From: Chloroflexota bacterium
GTDB lineage: Bacteria > Chloroflexota > Dehalococcoidia > Lucifugimonadales > CATQGZ01
DNA: 5,779 nucleotides
Direction of reading: 5' to 3'
NCBI GenBank assembly: GCA_027624995.1
Contig: JAQBTI010000153.1
Coordinates: 1 to 5,779, forward strand
How positions within the stretch are numbered: the stretch's first letter is position 1; each line of letters begins with the position of its first letter. The translations under genes and the position numbers were made by a program. The notes under the pieces were generated by a model. It was not told the DNA's origin and made no database searches. It was given only the letters and a program-made list of their open reading frames with translations. Positions 1-5,779 of the stretch are shown in pieces.

Positions 1-155
1 GCTTCCCCGATAATCTCTATCAATCGTACCAACGCCAGGTTCAGCATTCTGTCAGAGTCCAGATCTGCCCGGGAGCGGCCTTGTGCCATTTCGACTGCCT
101 CCCGGGCGTGGTCCAGCATTTGATGGATGCTGACCAACGGGTCATGTCGCGACAT
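1..155 (-). CDS. hepT: HepT-like HEPN ribonuclease toxin, N-terminal part (runs off the left edge)
   Basis: The first 51 codons of a reading frame start at the ATG at 155-153 and stay open to the window edge. The translation starts MSRHDPLVSIHQML and reaches the segment RLIEIIGE. An N-terminal helix, then a polar stretch with GRSRADL, then R-x-x-E-I-I-G-E is the usual layout of the DUF86/HepT family of small all-alpha HEPN RNases. The catalytic R-X4-6-H motif lies in the C-terminal half of such proteins, so it is outside the window and activity cannot be judged. The start overlaps the 3' end of the upstream nucleotidyltransferase gene by 14 bases, which implies translational coupling. In characterised pairs HepT is the toxin and is silenced when MntA adds AMP to a tyrosine near the HEPN motif. 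The assignment rests on this short segment plus the partner gene. Confidence 0.8.
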   Translation of the reverse strand, partial: MSRHDPLVSIHQMLDHAREAVEMAQGRSRADLDSDRMLNLALVRLIEIIGE

Positions 156-441
156 AGAGAGTCTCCGCCTCGCCGAGAACTTCGTCACGATAATAGGTGC
201 TCAGGCAATCAGGAGTATTCAAATCAACCTTGCGACCCAGGAGTTCACTCAGTTCATCCTGTAAAGTGATGAATTCCAGACCCGGAGTGTGTCCCGGCTC
301 AAACTCGACAAGCACATCCACATCGCTTTCAGGAGTGAAGTCATCTCGTAACACAGACCCGAAGAGTGCCAGGTATCTGATGTGCCGTTGCCGGCAGAAG
401 GTTTGTATTTCCCTTTGCGGAATTTGAATGTTCAATGCCAT
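142..441 (-). CDS. mntA: MntA-like minimal nucleotidyltransferase antitoxin
   Basis: This is a complete 99-residue protein, the usual size for minimal nucleotidyltransferases of the DNA polymerase beta superfamily. The catalytic signature G-S-X10-D-X-D is intact: G28, S29, D40 and D42 in the segment LFGSVLRDDF...SDVDVLVEF. A third acidic residue, D73 in KVDLNTP, fills the expected last metal-binding position. In characterised systems such proteins transfer AMP from ATP to a tyrosine of the partner HepT and so neutralise the toxin. The hepT-like gene follows with a 14-base overlap, which fits a two-gene toxin-antitoxin operon with the antitoxin first. An in-frame TAG lies directly before the ATG, so no longer ATG form exists. 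A purine-rich AGAGAG about 10 bases upstream is the only plausible ribosome-binding site. All three catalytic acids are present, so it is probably active. Confidence 0.88.
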   Translation of the reverse strand: MALNIQIPQREIQTFCRQRHIRYLALFGSVLRDDFTPESDVDVLVEFEPGHTPGLEFITLQDELSELLGRKVDLNTPDCLSTYYRDEVLGEAETLYVAT

Positions 442-515
442 CTATGGAACTCTCTGGGGTGACCATACACCACTTGGATGTACCGAGAACCTTATATCGA
501 TCCCAAGTATCAAGA

Positions 516-691
516 TTATACGTCTTCGGCGACAGATGCCCGAATCATGGCCATGATTCCTTCGCGTATTGCATCTGGCAGTTTATCCCACGATTTCATC
601 ATCAAATCGAGTTCTTTTCTATTAGTGGTGCAAACATAGGTGCATGCGTTCAATTCTTCGGACTCAAGTTGTTTATCTGCGCCGCTTACGT
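516..691 (-). pseudogene. Possible C-terminal remnant of an integrase or hypothetical protein next to the tRNA scar
   Basis: The minus-strand frame ending with TAA at 518-516 gives a coherent tail once past the antisense tRNA. The last ~30 residues contain the segment SWDKLPDAIREGIMAMIRAS. From memory, similar endings (roughly AWPxLPExIRAGIVAMVKA) close many tyrosine recombinases and short hypothetical proteins of Planctomycetes, often right beside tRNA attachment sites. No recombinase body with R-H-R-Y catalytic residues is present anywhere in the window, so at most this is a leftover. The frame stays open upstream through the tRNA fragment to about 911, but that part looks non-coding. The upstream limit given here is the tRNA boundary and is arbitrary. 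The call rests on pattern memory, not on a search. Confidence 0.3.
542..559. repeat. Perfect 18-base palindrome
   Basis: GAATCATGGCCATGATTC is identical to its own reverse complement, with no spacer. It lies inside the protein-like tail that ends at 516, where it encodes most of the GIMAMIR segment, and about 100 bases upstream of mntA. It could be a dimeric regulator or recombinase site, or just a by-product of codon choice in a repetitive peptide. Nothing else in the sequence decides between these. Confidence 0.6.
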
Positions 692-700
692 CTATCTCCG

Positions 701-748
701 GCTGCGTTCGCAATGCAGAGGTCGGGAGTTCGAATCTCCTCGTCTCCA
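701..748 (+). tRNA. 3' fragment of tRNA-Ala (anticodon CGC), probable attachment-site remnant
   Basis: The fragment folds as the 3' part of a tRNA. The anticodon stem is CTGCG/TGCAG (702-706 with 714-718) around the loop TTCGCAA, with anticodon CGC at 709-711. A five-base variable region AGGTC follows. The T arm is GGGAG-TTCGAAT-CTCCT (724-740). The 3' acceptor strand is CGTCTCC (741-747) with discriminator A748 and no encoded CCA. T745 falls at tRNA position 70, which would allow the G3-U70 pair that identifies tRNA-Ala. No matching 5' acceptor strand or D arm occurs in the preceding ~40 bases, so the gene is incomplete and cannot give a working tRNA. Loss of everything 5' of the anticodon arm is what integration into a tRNA gene leaves at one end of an island. 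Confidence 0.8.
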
Positions 749-754
749 CATATG

Positions 755-792
755 AAGCCTTGCAATCGAATAGATTGCAGGGCTTTCTTTTT
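755..792 (+). terminator. Rho-independent terminator downstream of the tRNA fragment
   Basis: A 13-base stem (AAGCCTTGCAATC at 755-767 with GATTGCAGGGCTT at 773-785, one G-U pair) closes a five-base loop GAATA. It is followed by TCTTTTT. The strong stem, tight loop and T-run give a classic intrinsic terminator on the plus strand only, because no T-run follows in the other direction. It starts six bases after the tRNA discriminator base, so it is probably the original terminator of the tRNA gene and was carried with the fragment. Confidence 0.85.
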
Positions 793-816
793 GAACCAAC
801 CGTGCCATAGTTGCTC

Positions 817-1035
817 CTATCTCGTCGAGGAATCTTCTTGAAAACTGAATGGGAATGGGTCGAAGCCGTAGGGCCAATCGCAGAATTCGTCGACATCTGA
901 ACTGTTACCACGACTCAGAAAGACCTTCCGGTTCAGTTCTTCCGTCCCCGCTATAAACGCGTTCCATGCCTCATCGGCGTTATCGATGAGGCAACGCTCG
1001 GTGATGGCAATGATGTTGCGATTGTCCTGTGCCAT
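817..1035 (-). CDS. Small hypothetical protein (72 aa) downstream of brxL
   Basis: This 72-codon frame starts at the ATG at 1035 and ends with TAG at 819-817. I do not recognise the protein. It starts MAQDNRNIIAITERCLID, is acidic overall, and has an aromatic and acidic C-terminal third with the segment DVDEFCDWPYGFDPFPFSF. No signal peptide or membrane segment is visible. Its codons resemble those of the neighbouring genes, and the sequence lacks the repetitive, arginine- or serine-rich look of shadow frames. An in-frame TGA lies nine codons before the ATG, so the start is well bounded, but no good Shine-Dalgarno precedes it. It lies 84 bases after brxL on the same strand and could be a co-transcribed accessory gene, a relic, or chance. 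Its downstream end is close to the tRNA terminator. Confidence 0.45.
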   Translation of the reverse strand: MAQDNRNIIAITERCLIDNADEAWNAFIAGTEELNRKVFLSRGNSSDVDEFCDWPYGFDPFPFSFQEDSSTR

Positions 1036-1052
1036 CTGGAGCGCCGCTCTGG

Positions 1053-1104
1053 TACGGGTTCACGACTCTTGACCCGTATGAGAATACGAAAAGAACGAGA
1101 ATAC
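1053..1104. repeat. Direct-repeat pair and inverted repeat between brxL and the small ORF
   Basis: GAGAATAC occurs at 1080-1087 and again at 1097-1104, a spacing of 17 bases start to start. Next to it a 7-base inverted repeat, TACGGGT at 1053-1059 and ACCCGTA at 1072-1078, encloses 12 bases. The inverted repeat has no T-run on either side, so it is not an ordinary intrinsic terminator. It lies 18 bases upstream of the small ORF's ATG. It may be an operator or a processing hairpin, but the elements are short and could be chance. Confidence 0.4.
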
Positions 1105-1119
1105 CTCTGGAAACCCCGA

Positions 1120-3165
1120 CTACGCCACCCCCAGTGCTTTAAACGCGGCGTCTCGGGGGTCTGAATAAAAGCCGGTCTGGAATTTGGCGAAAAGTTCGCC
1201 GGGGATGGTGGGGATGTCGGTGACGCTCGACATGGGCAGCAGCAGGCGTTTGGCTCCTGCGTCGTGAGCGACTTGGAGGGACTCCGCAAGATTTGCCACC
1301 GGGATGATGTTGCCCCCCAGGCTCATGCTGCCCAAGACCAGCAATTGTGGCTGGAGCGACCTGCCCATGACAGCGGAACAGAGGGCGACGAACGCTGCGA
1401 GGGTCATGGCGGTTGTCGGGCCAGTGTTATGGAGCTCGACGGTGTGCAGATGGTAGTCGTGGTCACCGGTCTTAATGGATGCGCTCACTCCGGCAGCATT
1501 GGCCTTGAAATAATCGAAACCGACCTTGAAGGACTCCCTGGCTGCCGTATTCGAGCCCAGACCTGACATCTTGAGAGAACCATTGCCCGGAGTTACCTGC
1601 GTTTCCAGGCGGTATAGCCCCAGGTGACCGGCACTACCGGTAGCGACGGTGTGCAACACGCCTGGATTGAGCGGACCGTCCGGGATCAGTGAACTGCCGC
1701 CCTGTTCAGGAACGCCGATGAACTTCTCTTCCGAATTCTCGACATCGATGTAGCTGAAATGGACATCGAAGAACTCCATGCCACCGATCTTCTTAAGTTG
1801 CTCCTTCACCCGCCGTCTTGTTTCCAGAGCGTATTCCAGGCAACGCCGAACGGCGTCCTTGTCGAAGTCCTCGTGTGGGTAGAGCAGCTTGAGCAGGCCC
1901 GATACGGTGTGACGAACGGCAATGCTGTCCCGCTGGTTCAGGTCACGACCGAGCTTGAAATACTTGTTGATCGCATCGCCGAAATTCCGTTTCCGCATTT
2001 CTCGGAGCCATTCGGCCAGGTAGTCCACGATCAGGCCGTATTGGTTCGTAAAAAACTCTGGCCGCATCTTGGGAATTTCCCAGCCCGGGATGTAAGCGTG
2101 GAAGCGATCAAAAAAGGCGGAGTCGATCATGGCCTCTGGAAAGGGCGACAGCAGATGGCTCGTCTTCACCAGCGAATCGACCGACTGATTGATATTTCCC
2201 ACGAAGACCATCGAGGCTGATGCGGCGATGGAATCACGGCCGCGGGCGAATGAGCCGGAGGCCATGTAGTCCTTCATGATCTGGACGCCATCGTTGTCCT
2301 TGAAGGAGATCCCTGCGACTTCATCGAAGGCGACCACATCCCAGATACCCACGAGGCCGACGGTGCGACGGGCCAGGTTGTAGAACAGGTTGGCGACCGT
2401 CGTCTGGCCACCGGAGACAAGAATACTATTGGGACTGATTTCCTTGTAGATGTGGCTCTTGCCGGTGTTCCTCGGCCCCAGTTCACAGACGTTGAAGTTG
2501 TTTTCCACAAGCGGAATCAACCGGCACAGCAAATGCCACTTCACCCTCTCCTCAAACTGTGTGGGTTCGTAGCCGCAAGACCGAAGAAGGGCGTCGATCC
2601 ACTGCTCTTCGGTGAAGCCTTTCCGCCCTTCGAAGACTTCCTCGATGTCCAGGTTTGGCATCTGGATCGGCTTGAGCTCCTGCACGACGAAAGGTGACCC
2701 CTTCTGCCCTTCCTCGAAAAAATACTGCATCGTGATGATCGTCCAGATGCCACCAGCCAGCAGTTTCTCGTATTTCTTGACCGTGCCGGCCGGAATCTCT
2801 GCTCCTTTGACGCCAAGGTTGAGAAGCTGTGCTTCGTAGACATCGCGCTTCTCGTTCAGCGTGACGGCCACCTTGTCGATGATCTTGTAGCTGCCCCGTT
2901 CCCGGATCGTCGATTTAACTTTCTCGGCTTCGTCAGGGCGTACGTAGTTGTTGGCGAGAATGGCTTTAACCGTCTTCAGGCCATCCTGAATGATGGCCTC
3001 GTCATTCGAGGCGCAATGCAATCCAAGGAGATACTCCAGCACGTAGACCGGGACGTTTGCCCCTTCCTTCACCAGCTTCGTGAGGTCCTTGCGAACCACC
3101 CGCCCGGCGAAGTGGCGGTTGAGTAAATCATCCAGTCCCGTGCCGATCGTTGATTCAGAAGTCAT
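1120..3165 (-). CDS. brxL: BREX system AAA+ / Lon-like protein BrxL
   Basis: The 681-residue product matches the usual BrxL length (about 680). BrxL is the AAA+ component of type 1 BREX phage defence; it is needed for phage restriction but generally not for self-methylation. The N-terminal half contains LDDLLNRHFAGRVVRKDLTK. The ATPase core has Walker A GPRNTGKS (residues 230-237), Walker B VVAFDE (D281, E282), a sensor-1-like VGNIN (322-326) and FFDRFHAYIPGW with a likely arginine finger, R354. The C-terminal domain (about 500-681) is Lon-protease-like, with HNTGPTTAMTLA and LGSMSLGGNIIPVANLAESL, and ends FKALGVA. The Lon Ser-Lys dyad positions appear to be T584 and A627, so proteolysis is unlikely. 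I chose the ATG at 3165 because it gives the family length and an 11-base overlap with the end of pglZ. An in-frame ATG at 3237 would add 24 unlikely residues (MCCEMPKRTLSS...) inside pglZ. Confidence 0.95.
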   Translation of the reverse strand: MTSESTIGTGLDDLLNRHFAGRVVRKDLTKLVKEGANVPVYVLEYLLGLHCASNDEAIIQDGLKTVKAILANNYVRPDEAEKVKSTIRERGSYKIIDKVAVTLNEKRDVYEAQLLNLGVKGAEIPAGTVKKYEKLLAGGIWTIITMQYFFEEGQKGSPFVVQELKPIQMPNLDIEEVFEGRKGFTEEQWIDALLRSCGYEPTQFEERVKWHLLCRLIPLVENNFNVCELGPRNTGKSHIYKEISPNSILVSGGQTTVANLFYNLARRTVGLVGIWDVVAFDEVAGISFKDNDGVQIMKDYMASGSFARGRDSIAASASMVFVGNINQSVDSLVKTSHLLSPFPEAMIDSAFFDRFHAYIPGWEIPKMRPEFFTNQYGLIVDYLAEWLREMRKRNFGDAINKYFKLGRDLNQRDSIAVRHTVSGLLKLLYPHEDFDKDAVRRCLEYALETRRRVKEQLKKIGGMEFFDVHFSYIDVENSEEKFIGVPEQGGSSLIPDGPLNPGVLHTVATGSAGHLGLYRLETQVTPGNGSLKMSGLGSNTAARESFKVGFDYFKANAAGVSASIKTGDHDYHLHTVELHNTGPTTAMTLAAFVALCSAVMGRSLQPQLLVLGSMSLGGNIIPVANLAESLQVAHDAGAKRLLLPMSSVTDIPTIPGELFAKFQTGFYSDPRDAAFKALGVA

Positions 3166-5764
3166 CGCTGAAAGCTCTGTCGATAATAAGGTCCACTCTG
3201 GACTGCTCAATGTCCGTTTCGGCATCTCGCAGCACAAGGCGGTAGTCGGATTTCTTGTCGTAATGCCGGTCCTGCAACACCAGCATGACCGGCTTCGTTC
3301 GCTCTTCCATGTTATCTGAAGTGCTGTCGAAAGTGACCTTTTCGATATTCGTCACCGGCTCGCTCCCTTCGTAGATGGCGACCTTGAGCGTGACCTCCTT
3401 GACGCGCTCACTCACTGGTTCGGACTGAAGAAGCTGGAATCGGTGCTTGGGGGTCGTGATCCGGTGGTTCACCCCAAGAACCTGCACACCGACCCGCCTG
3501 GTCGCTGTCTCGTTTTTTGTCTTGCCTTTGATATGCCGGACGGTGATGACCGGCACCGTAATCTCCTGGAGCATCGTGCCACCGTGGATAAACCGTGCTC
3601 CGCCGGCGAAGTGAAAACGGTTGGCAGACTTGGGAACCCAGAACTCCATCTCGCCCTCCGCCCTGGCCGTCACCTTCGTGTGGCCGTGGTAGGCTTCATC
3701 CACATCCGGCAGGTTGTGTCCCAATAGAAATCGCTTCTTGGCGATGACTGTGCCATCGGGCTTGTCTTCGAGCCTGCTCTTGTGTGGCTCGGTCGGTGCC
3801 GTGTCGGAAAACAGGAATCCGTGGTCTGCCGTGATCACCACGTAATTGCCGTTGAGGCTATCGACGACGAACCGGACCAGATCGGCAAGCTCGTCGATGG
3901 CCTTCCGCACCGCATCGAAGGTATCCCCTTCAGTCGAAGCCTTCTCACCCCGGCTGTCGATTTCGTCGTGGTAGATGTAGACGACCTTTTTCCCGGCCAC
4001 CAGGTCACGACCTTCTTCTTTTTTCATCGAGAGCAGATCGTCGGCGCGCACAACCATGCCTTCGACGGTGGAGAGGATGTCGTTACGCTGTTCGGACGAG
4101 GCACAGGGCTTTCCATCCAGCAGGACGTTGCCTTTCTTGTCGTATCCCAATGTCTCATGTGGAAGCAGGCTCGCCATCCCAAGGGCCGTGTAGGACGGCA
4201 CCACGCTCAATTGTGAGGACAGGGAAGCCTGGAAGCGATACTTCCCGTTGAGTTCCTGGGCGAGTTCCTGAGCAGCCTCGTAACGGAAGGCATCGCTGAT
4301 GATGACGTAGGCCTTTCGATTCTCTGACTCCTGGAGGCGAGTATGGACATGCTGCCGATAGAATTCGTACTCGTTTGGAACACCGGGGATGTTCCACTTA
4401 TTCAGCAGTCCCGATTCGACGAACTTGCCCCAGGCGAGACCGAGTGTGGGGATGTACCAGTTGGAGTAGGACGCCTCGATCTCGTCCCGCAGGTCCTTAA
4501 CTACGTTCCAATTTTGGCTTCTGTCAGCAAATTCGCAGAAGTGCCGGTAGAGCTGGTCGAAGCGATAGAGTTCATTCCCGTAGGCTTTATACATTGCCGG
4601 GGCATCGTCGAACTCGAACCCGTGACGGTGTGAGTTCCGCAGGTCAAAGAACTCGGCGGCAGCAACGAGTGCTTCGTAGACCGCGTGCAGCTCTTTGCGG
4701 GGAACGGAGGAGGAGCCTGATGCCATCGATAACGCCCAATGACCAGCCTGACGCCGAGTGGCGATTTCCCTCACTTCATCGAGATTGATCGTGTCCGCTG
4801 TCGCCATCACCCGCGCCTTCAAGTTGCGGGCGATCTCCTTCTCGACGTCGAGGAAGGTCTGCACGTCCATCAGGTCATCGATATCGAACGGGTGAAGGTG
4901 GTCGCTTAGATTAACAACGTCGGCCACGTATTCGGAAAGGCGGTCATAGCTGCCGCCGGTGCTGGCGCTGTCCCGCCACTGGGCCAGGCAGACGACTGCA
5001 TTGGCTCGGCCAGCCGGTGGTAAAATGAGCTGTTCCAGAGACGCGGGCAATTCGCCTCGGAGATGCTGAGCAAAATCCGTCACCAGCAGCCGGATAAGCA
5101 GATTCTCCAGCGACGCTATCTCTTCGAAGTAGCCAAAGGACTTCTTCACCTGTCGCCAGAACGGTTCTTCCAGGTCGAACTTTACAATCTGTTCCCATGC
5201 CTGTACCGGTTCGCGCAGGTCCAGGTCCTCAAGTTCAGCATAGAGATGAAACAGTGTGCGGAGAATGTTGAACAGTTCCGGCTGATCCGCCTTGACGACC
5301 ACGGCCAGCATCTTGCGGTCGAGGTCATCGGCAGTGTCCTCGGGCGAGACAAGCGACTTGAGCTTCTGCAGCCGCTCTTTGTTATCGAAGAACTTGCGCC
5401 GCTGGGCGAGATGTTCTCGAAGGTGCTGCGTCGTCAGGCCGAGTTCTTCGAGGAGGATCGAAGCCCGGTCGGCCCGGAAGCTGCGGCTGTATAGCCGGAT
5501 ATCAAGTAACCAGTCGTTTTCGTAATCGGGCTCTTCCTCGGGGGCGTAAATGAGGAAGCGACCGTTGGCCTCTTTGCGCTCGATCAGGAGCTTCGCTGCC
5601 AACGCGCCGGTCTGGTCGAGCCGAAGGACCTTGACGCCTTCGATGGGCGAGAAGAGTTGCTCGTCCATGTAAGCCAGGAACTCTTTGTCGGGATCGTTCC
5701 AGAAGACGATCCGCTCTTCCTGGAAAAGTTTGTCAAGGGCGTCGTTTACTTGTCTGGTGTCCAT
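3155..5764 (-). CDS. pglZ: BREX-1 phosphatase-superfamily protein PglZ (type A)
   Basis: The 869-residue product is complete and of normal length for type A PglZ. PglZ is a core BREX protein of the alkaline-phosphatase superfamily, needed for both host methylation and phage restriction. The N-terminus has the family segment RIVFWNDPDKEFLAYMDEQL (residues 18-37). The PglZ domain spans about residues 485-740. It contains YVIISDAFRYEAAQEL with metal-binding D491, VVPSYTALGMASLLP with S524/T526 as possible nucleophile, VVYIYHDEIDSRGEKASTE with H599 and D603, VVITADHGFLF with D647 and H648, and FIHGGTMLQE with H727. All metal-site motifs appear intact. A C-terminal domain of about 130 residues follows. 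No strong Shine-Dalgarno precedes the ATG; a TAA eight bases upstream could be the stop of pglX. The gene overlaps brxL by 11 bases, so the two are probably translated from one message. Confidence 0.95.
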   Translation of the reverse strand: MDTRQVNDALDKLFQEERIVFWNDPDKEFLAYMDEQLFSPIEGVKVLRLDQTGALAAKLLIERKEANGRFLIYAPEEEPDYENDWLLDIRLYSRSFRADRASILLEELGLTTQHLREHLAQRRKFFDNKERLQKLKSLVSPEDTADDLDRKMLAVVVKADQPELFNILRTLFHLYAELEDLDLREPVQAWEQIVKFDLEEPFWRQVKKSFGYFEEIASLENLLIRLLVTDFAQHLRGELPASLEQLILPPAGRANAVVCLAQWRDSASTGGSYDRLSEYVADVVNLSDHLHPFDIDDLMDVQTFLDVEKEIARNLKARVMATADTINLDEVREIATRRQAGHWALSMASGSSSVPRKELHAVYEALVAAAEFFDLRNSHRHGFEFDDAPAMYKAYGNELYRFDQLYRHFCEFADRSQNWNVVKDLRDEIEASYSNWYIPTLGLAWGKFVESGLLNKWNIPGVPNEYEFYRQHVHTRLQESENRKAYVIISDAFRYEAAQELAQELNGKYRFQASLSSQLSVVPSYTALGMASLLPHETLGYDKKGNVLLDGKPCASSEQRNDILSTVEGMVVRADDLLSMKKEEGRDLVAGKKVVYIYHDEIDSRGEKASTEGDTFDAVRKAIDELADLVRFVVDSLNGNYVVITADHGFLFSDTAPTEPHKSRLEDKPDGTVIAKKRFLLGHNLPDVDEAYHGHTKVTARAEGEMEFWVPKSANRFHFAGGARFIHGGTMLQEITVPVITVRHIKGKTKNETATRRVGVQVLGVNHRITTPKHRFQLLQSEPVSERVKEVTLKVAIYEGSEPVTNIEKVTFDSTSDNMEERTKPVMLVLQDRHYDKKSDYRLVLRDAETDIEQSRVDLIIDRAFSDDF

Positions 5765-5779
5765 TGGAAAGTTACCACA

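Larger units (their letters stand above)
442..816. other. Junction region without an intact protein gene (tRNA scar, terminator, possible recombinase tail)
   Basis: This stretch separates the mntA-hepT module from the BREX side. On the plus strand it contains a 3' tRNA fragment at about 701-748 and its terminator at 755-792. On the minus strand it contains a short protein-like tail at about 691-516 and a perfect palindrome at 542-559. A TATAAT lies on the minus strand at 520-515, but no convincing -35 element precedes it, so I do not call a promoter for mntA. Minus-strand frames that run through the tRNA fragment give peptides such as RRGDSNSRPLHCER and TRRFELPTSALRT. These are well-known false translations of antisense tRNA sequence, so I do not accept those frames as genes. 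Confidence 0.75.

Noticed and set aside
442..520. Promoter for mntA from the TATAAT at 520-515 on the minus strand
   Set aside because: No reasonable -35 element occurs at 16-18 bases upstream, and the hexamer overlaps the TAA stop of the tail frame, so it could be chance.
644..748. A complete tRNA gene ending at 748
   Set aside because: No 5' acceptor strand complementary to CGTCTCC and no D arm are present in the expected positions upstream of the anticodon stem.
692..911. Minus-strand frames through the tRNA fragment, including peptides RRGDSNSRPLHCER and TRRFELPTSALRT
   Set aside because: These peptides are the well-known artefact of translating the antisense strand of a tRNA 3' end. 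The frames also run through the terminator hairpin.
951..1289. Minus-strand 112-codon frame overlapping the brxL 3' end
   Set aside because: It is serine-, proline- and arginine-rich and out of frame with brxL, as expected for a shadow frame; it also overlaps the better small ORF at 817-1035.
1759..2220. Plus-strand open frame of 153 codons inside brxL, and similar plus-strand frames inside pglZ (for example 3782-4216 and 5063-5494)
   Set aside because: They are antisense shadows of intact, well-conserved genes. They show no recognisable domains and their composition follows the opposite strand's codons.
3166..3237. Longer brxL start at 3237 adding 24 residues
   Set aside because: The extension lies entirely inside pglZ coding sequence, does not look like a BrxL N-terminus, and would make the protein longer than the family norm.
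1..5779. CRISPR array or insertion sequence
   Set aside because: I saw no regularly spaced repeats, no transposase-like protein and no terminal inverted repeats flanking a gene.

Overview
This window is a stretch of phage-defence island. It carries the last two genes of a type 1 BREX operon, a tRNA-fragment junction that looks like an integration scar, and the start of a MntA-HepT toxin-antitoxin pair. All four protein-coding genes I accept read on the minus strand. The two BREX genes fill about 80% of the window. The host cannot be named securely. The bases look moderately GC-rich by eye, and ribosome-binding sites are weak or absent. A short protein tail next to the tRNA scar resembles C-termini I associate with Planctomycetes recombinases and hypothetical proteins. 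A planctomycete or a metagenomic relative is therefore my best, low-confidence guess.

Layout from right to left, which is the direction of transcription. pglZ (5764-3155) encodes a full-length BREX phosphatase-superfamily protein. It overlaps brxL (3165-1120), an AAA+ protein with a Lon-like C-terminal domain, by 11 bases. These are normally the last two genes of the type 1 order brxA-brxB-brxC-pglX-pglZ-brxL, so pglX and brxC should lie just beyond position 5779. After brxL comes an 84-base gap with a direct-repeat pair and an inverted repeat. A 72-codon ORF of unknown function (1035-817) follows.

Positions 442-816 hold no convincing intact protein gene. On the plus strand there is the 3' part of a tRNA-Ala(CGC) (about 701-748), with its anticodon arm, T arm and 3' acceptor strand but no 5' half. 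A strong intrinsic terminator (755-792) follows it. This is the classic mark left where an integrase uses a tRNA gene as its attachment site. On the minus strand, next to the scar, a short protein tail (about 691-516) may be what remains of the element's recombinase. It contains a perfect 18-base palindrome.

Left of the scar, mntA (441-142) encodes a minimal nucleotidyltransferase antitoxin. It overlaps the start of a hepT-like HEPN toxin gene (from 155, running off the left edge). The two defence modules therefore sit on either side of a tRNA attachment scar, which suggests stacked or tandem island insertions. None of the systems I recognise is new. The least explained parts are the small ORF after brxL and the structure of the scar region.
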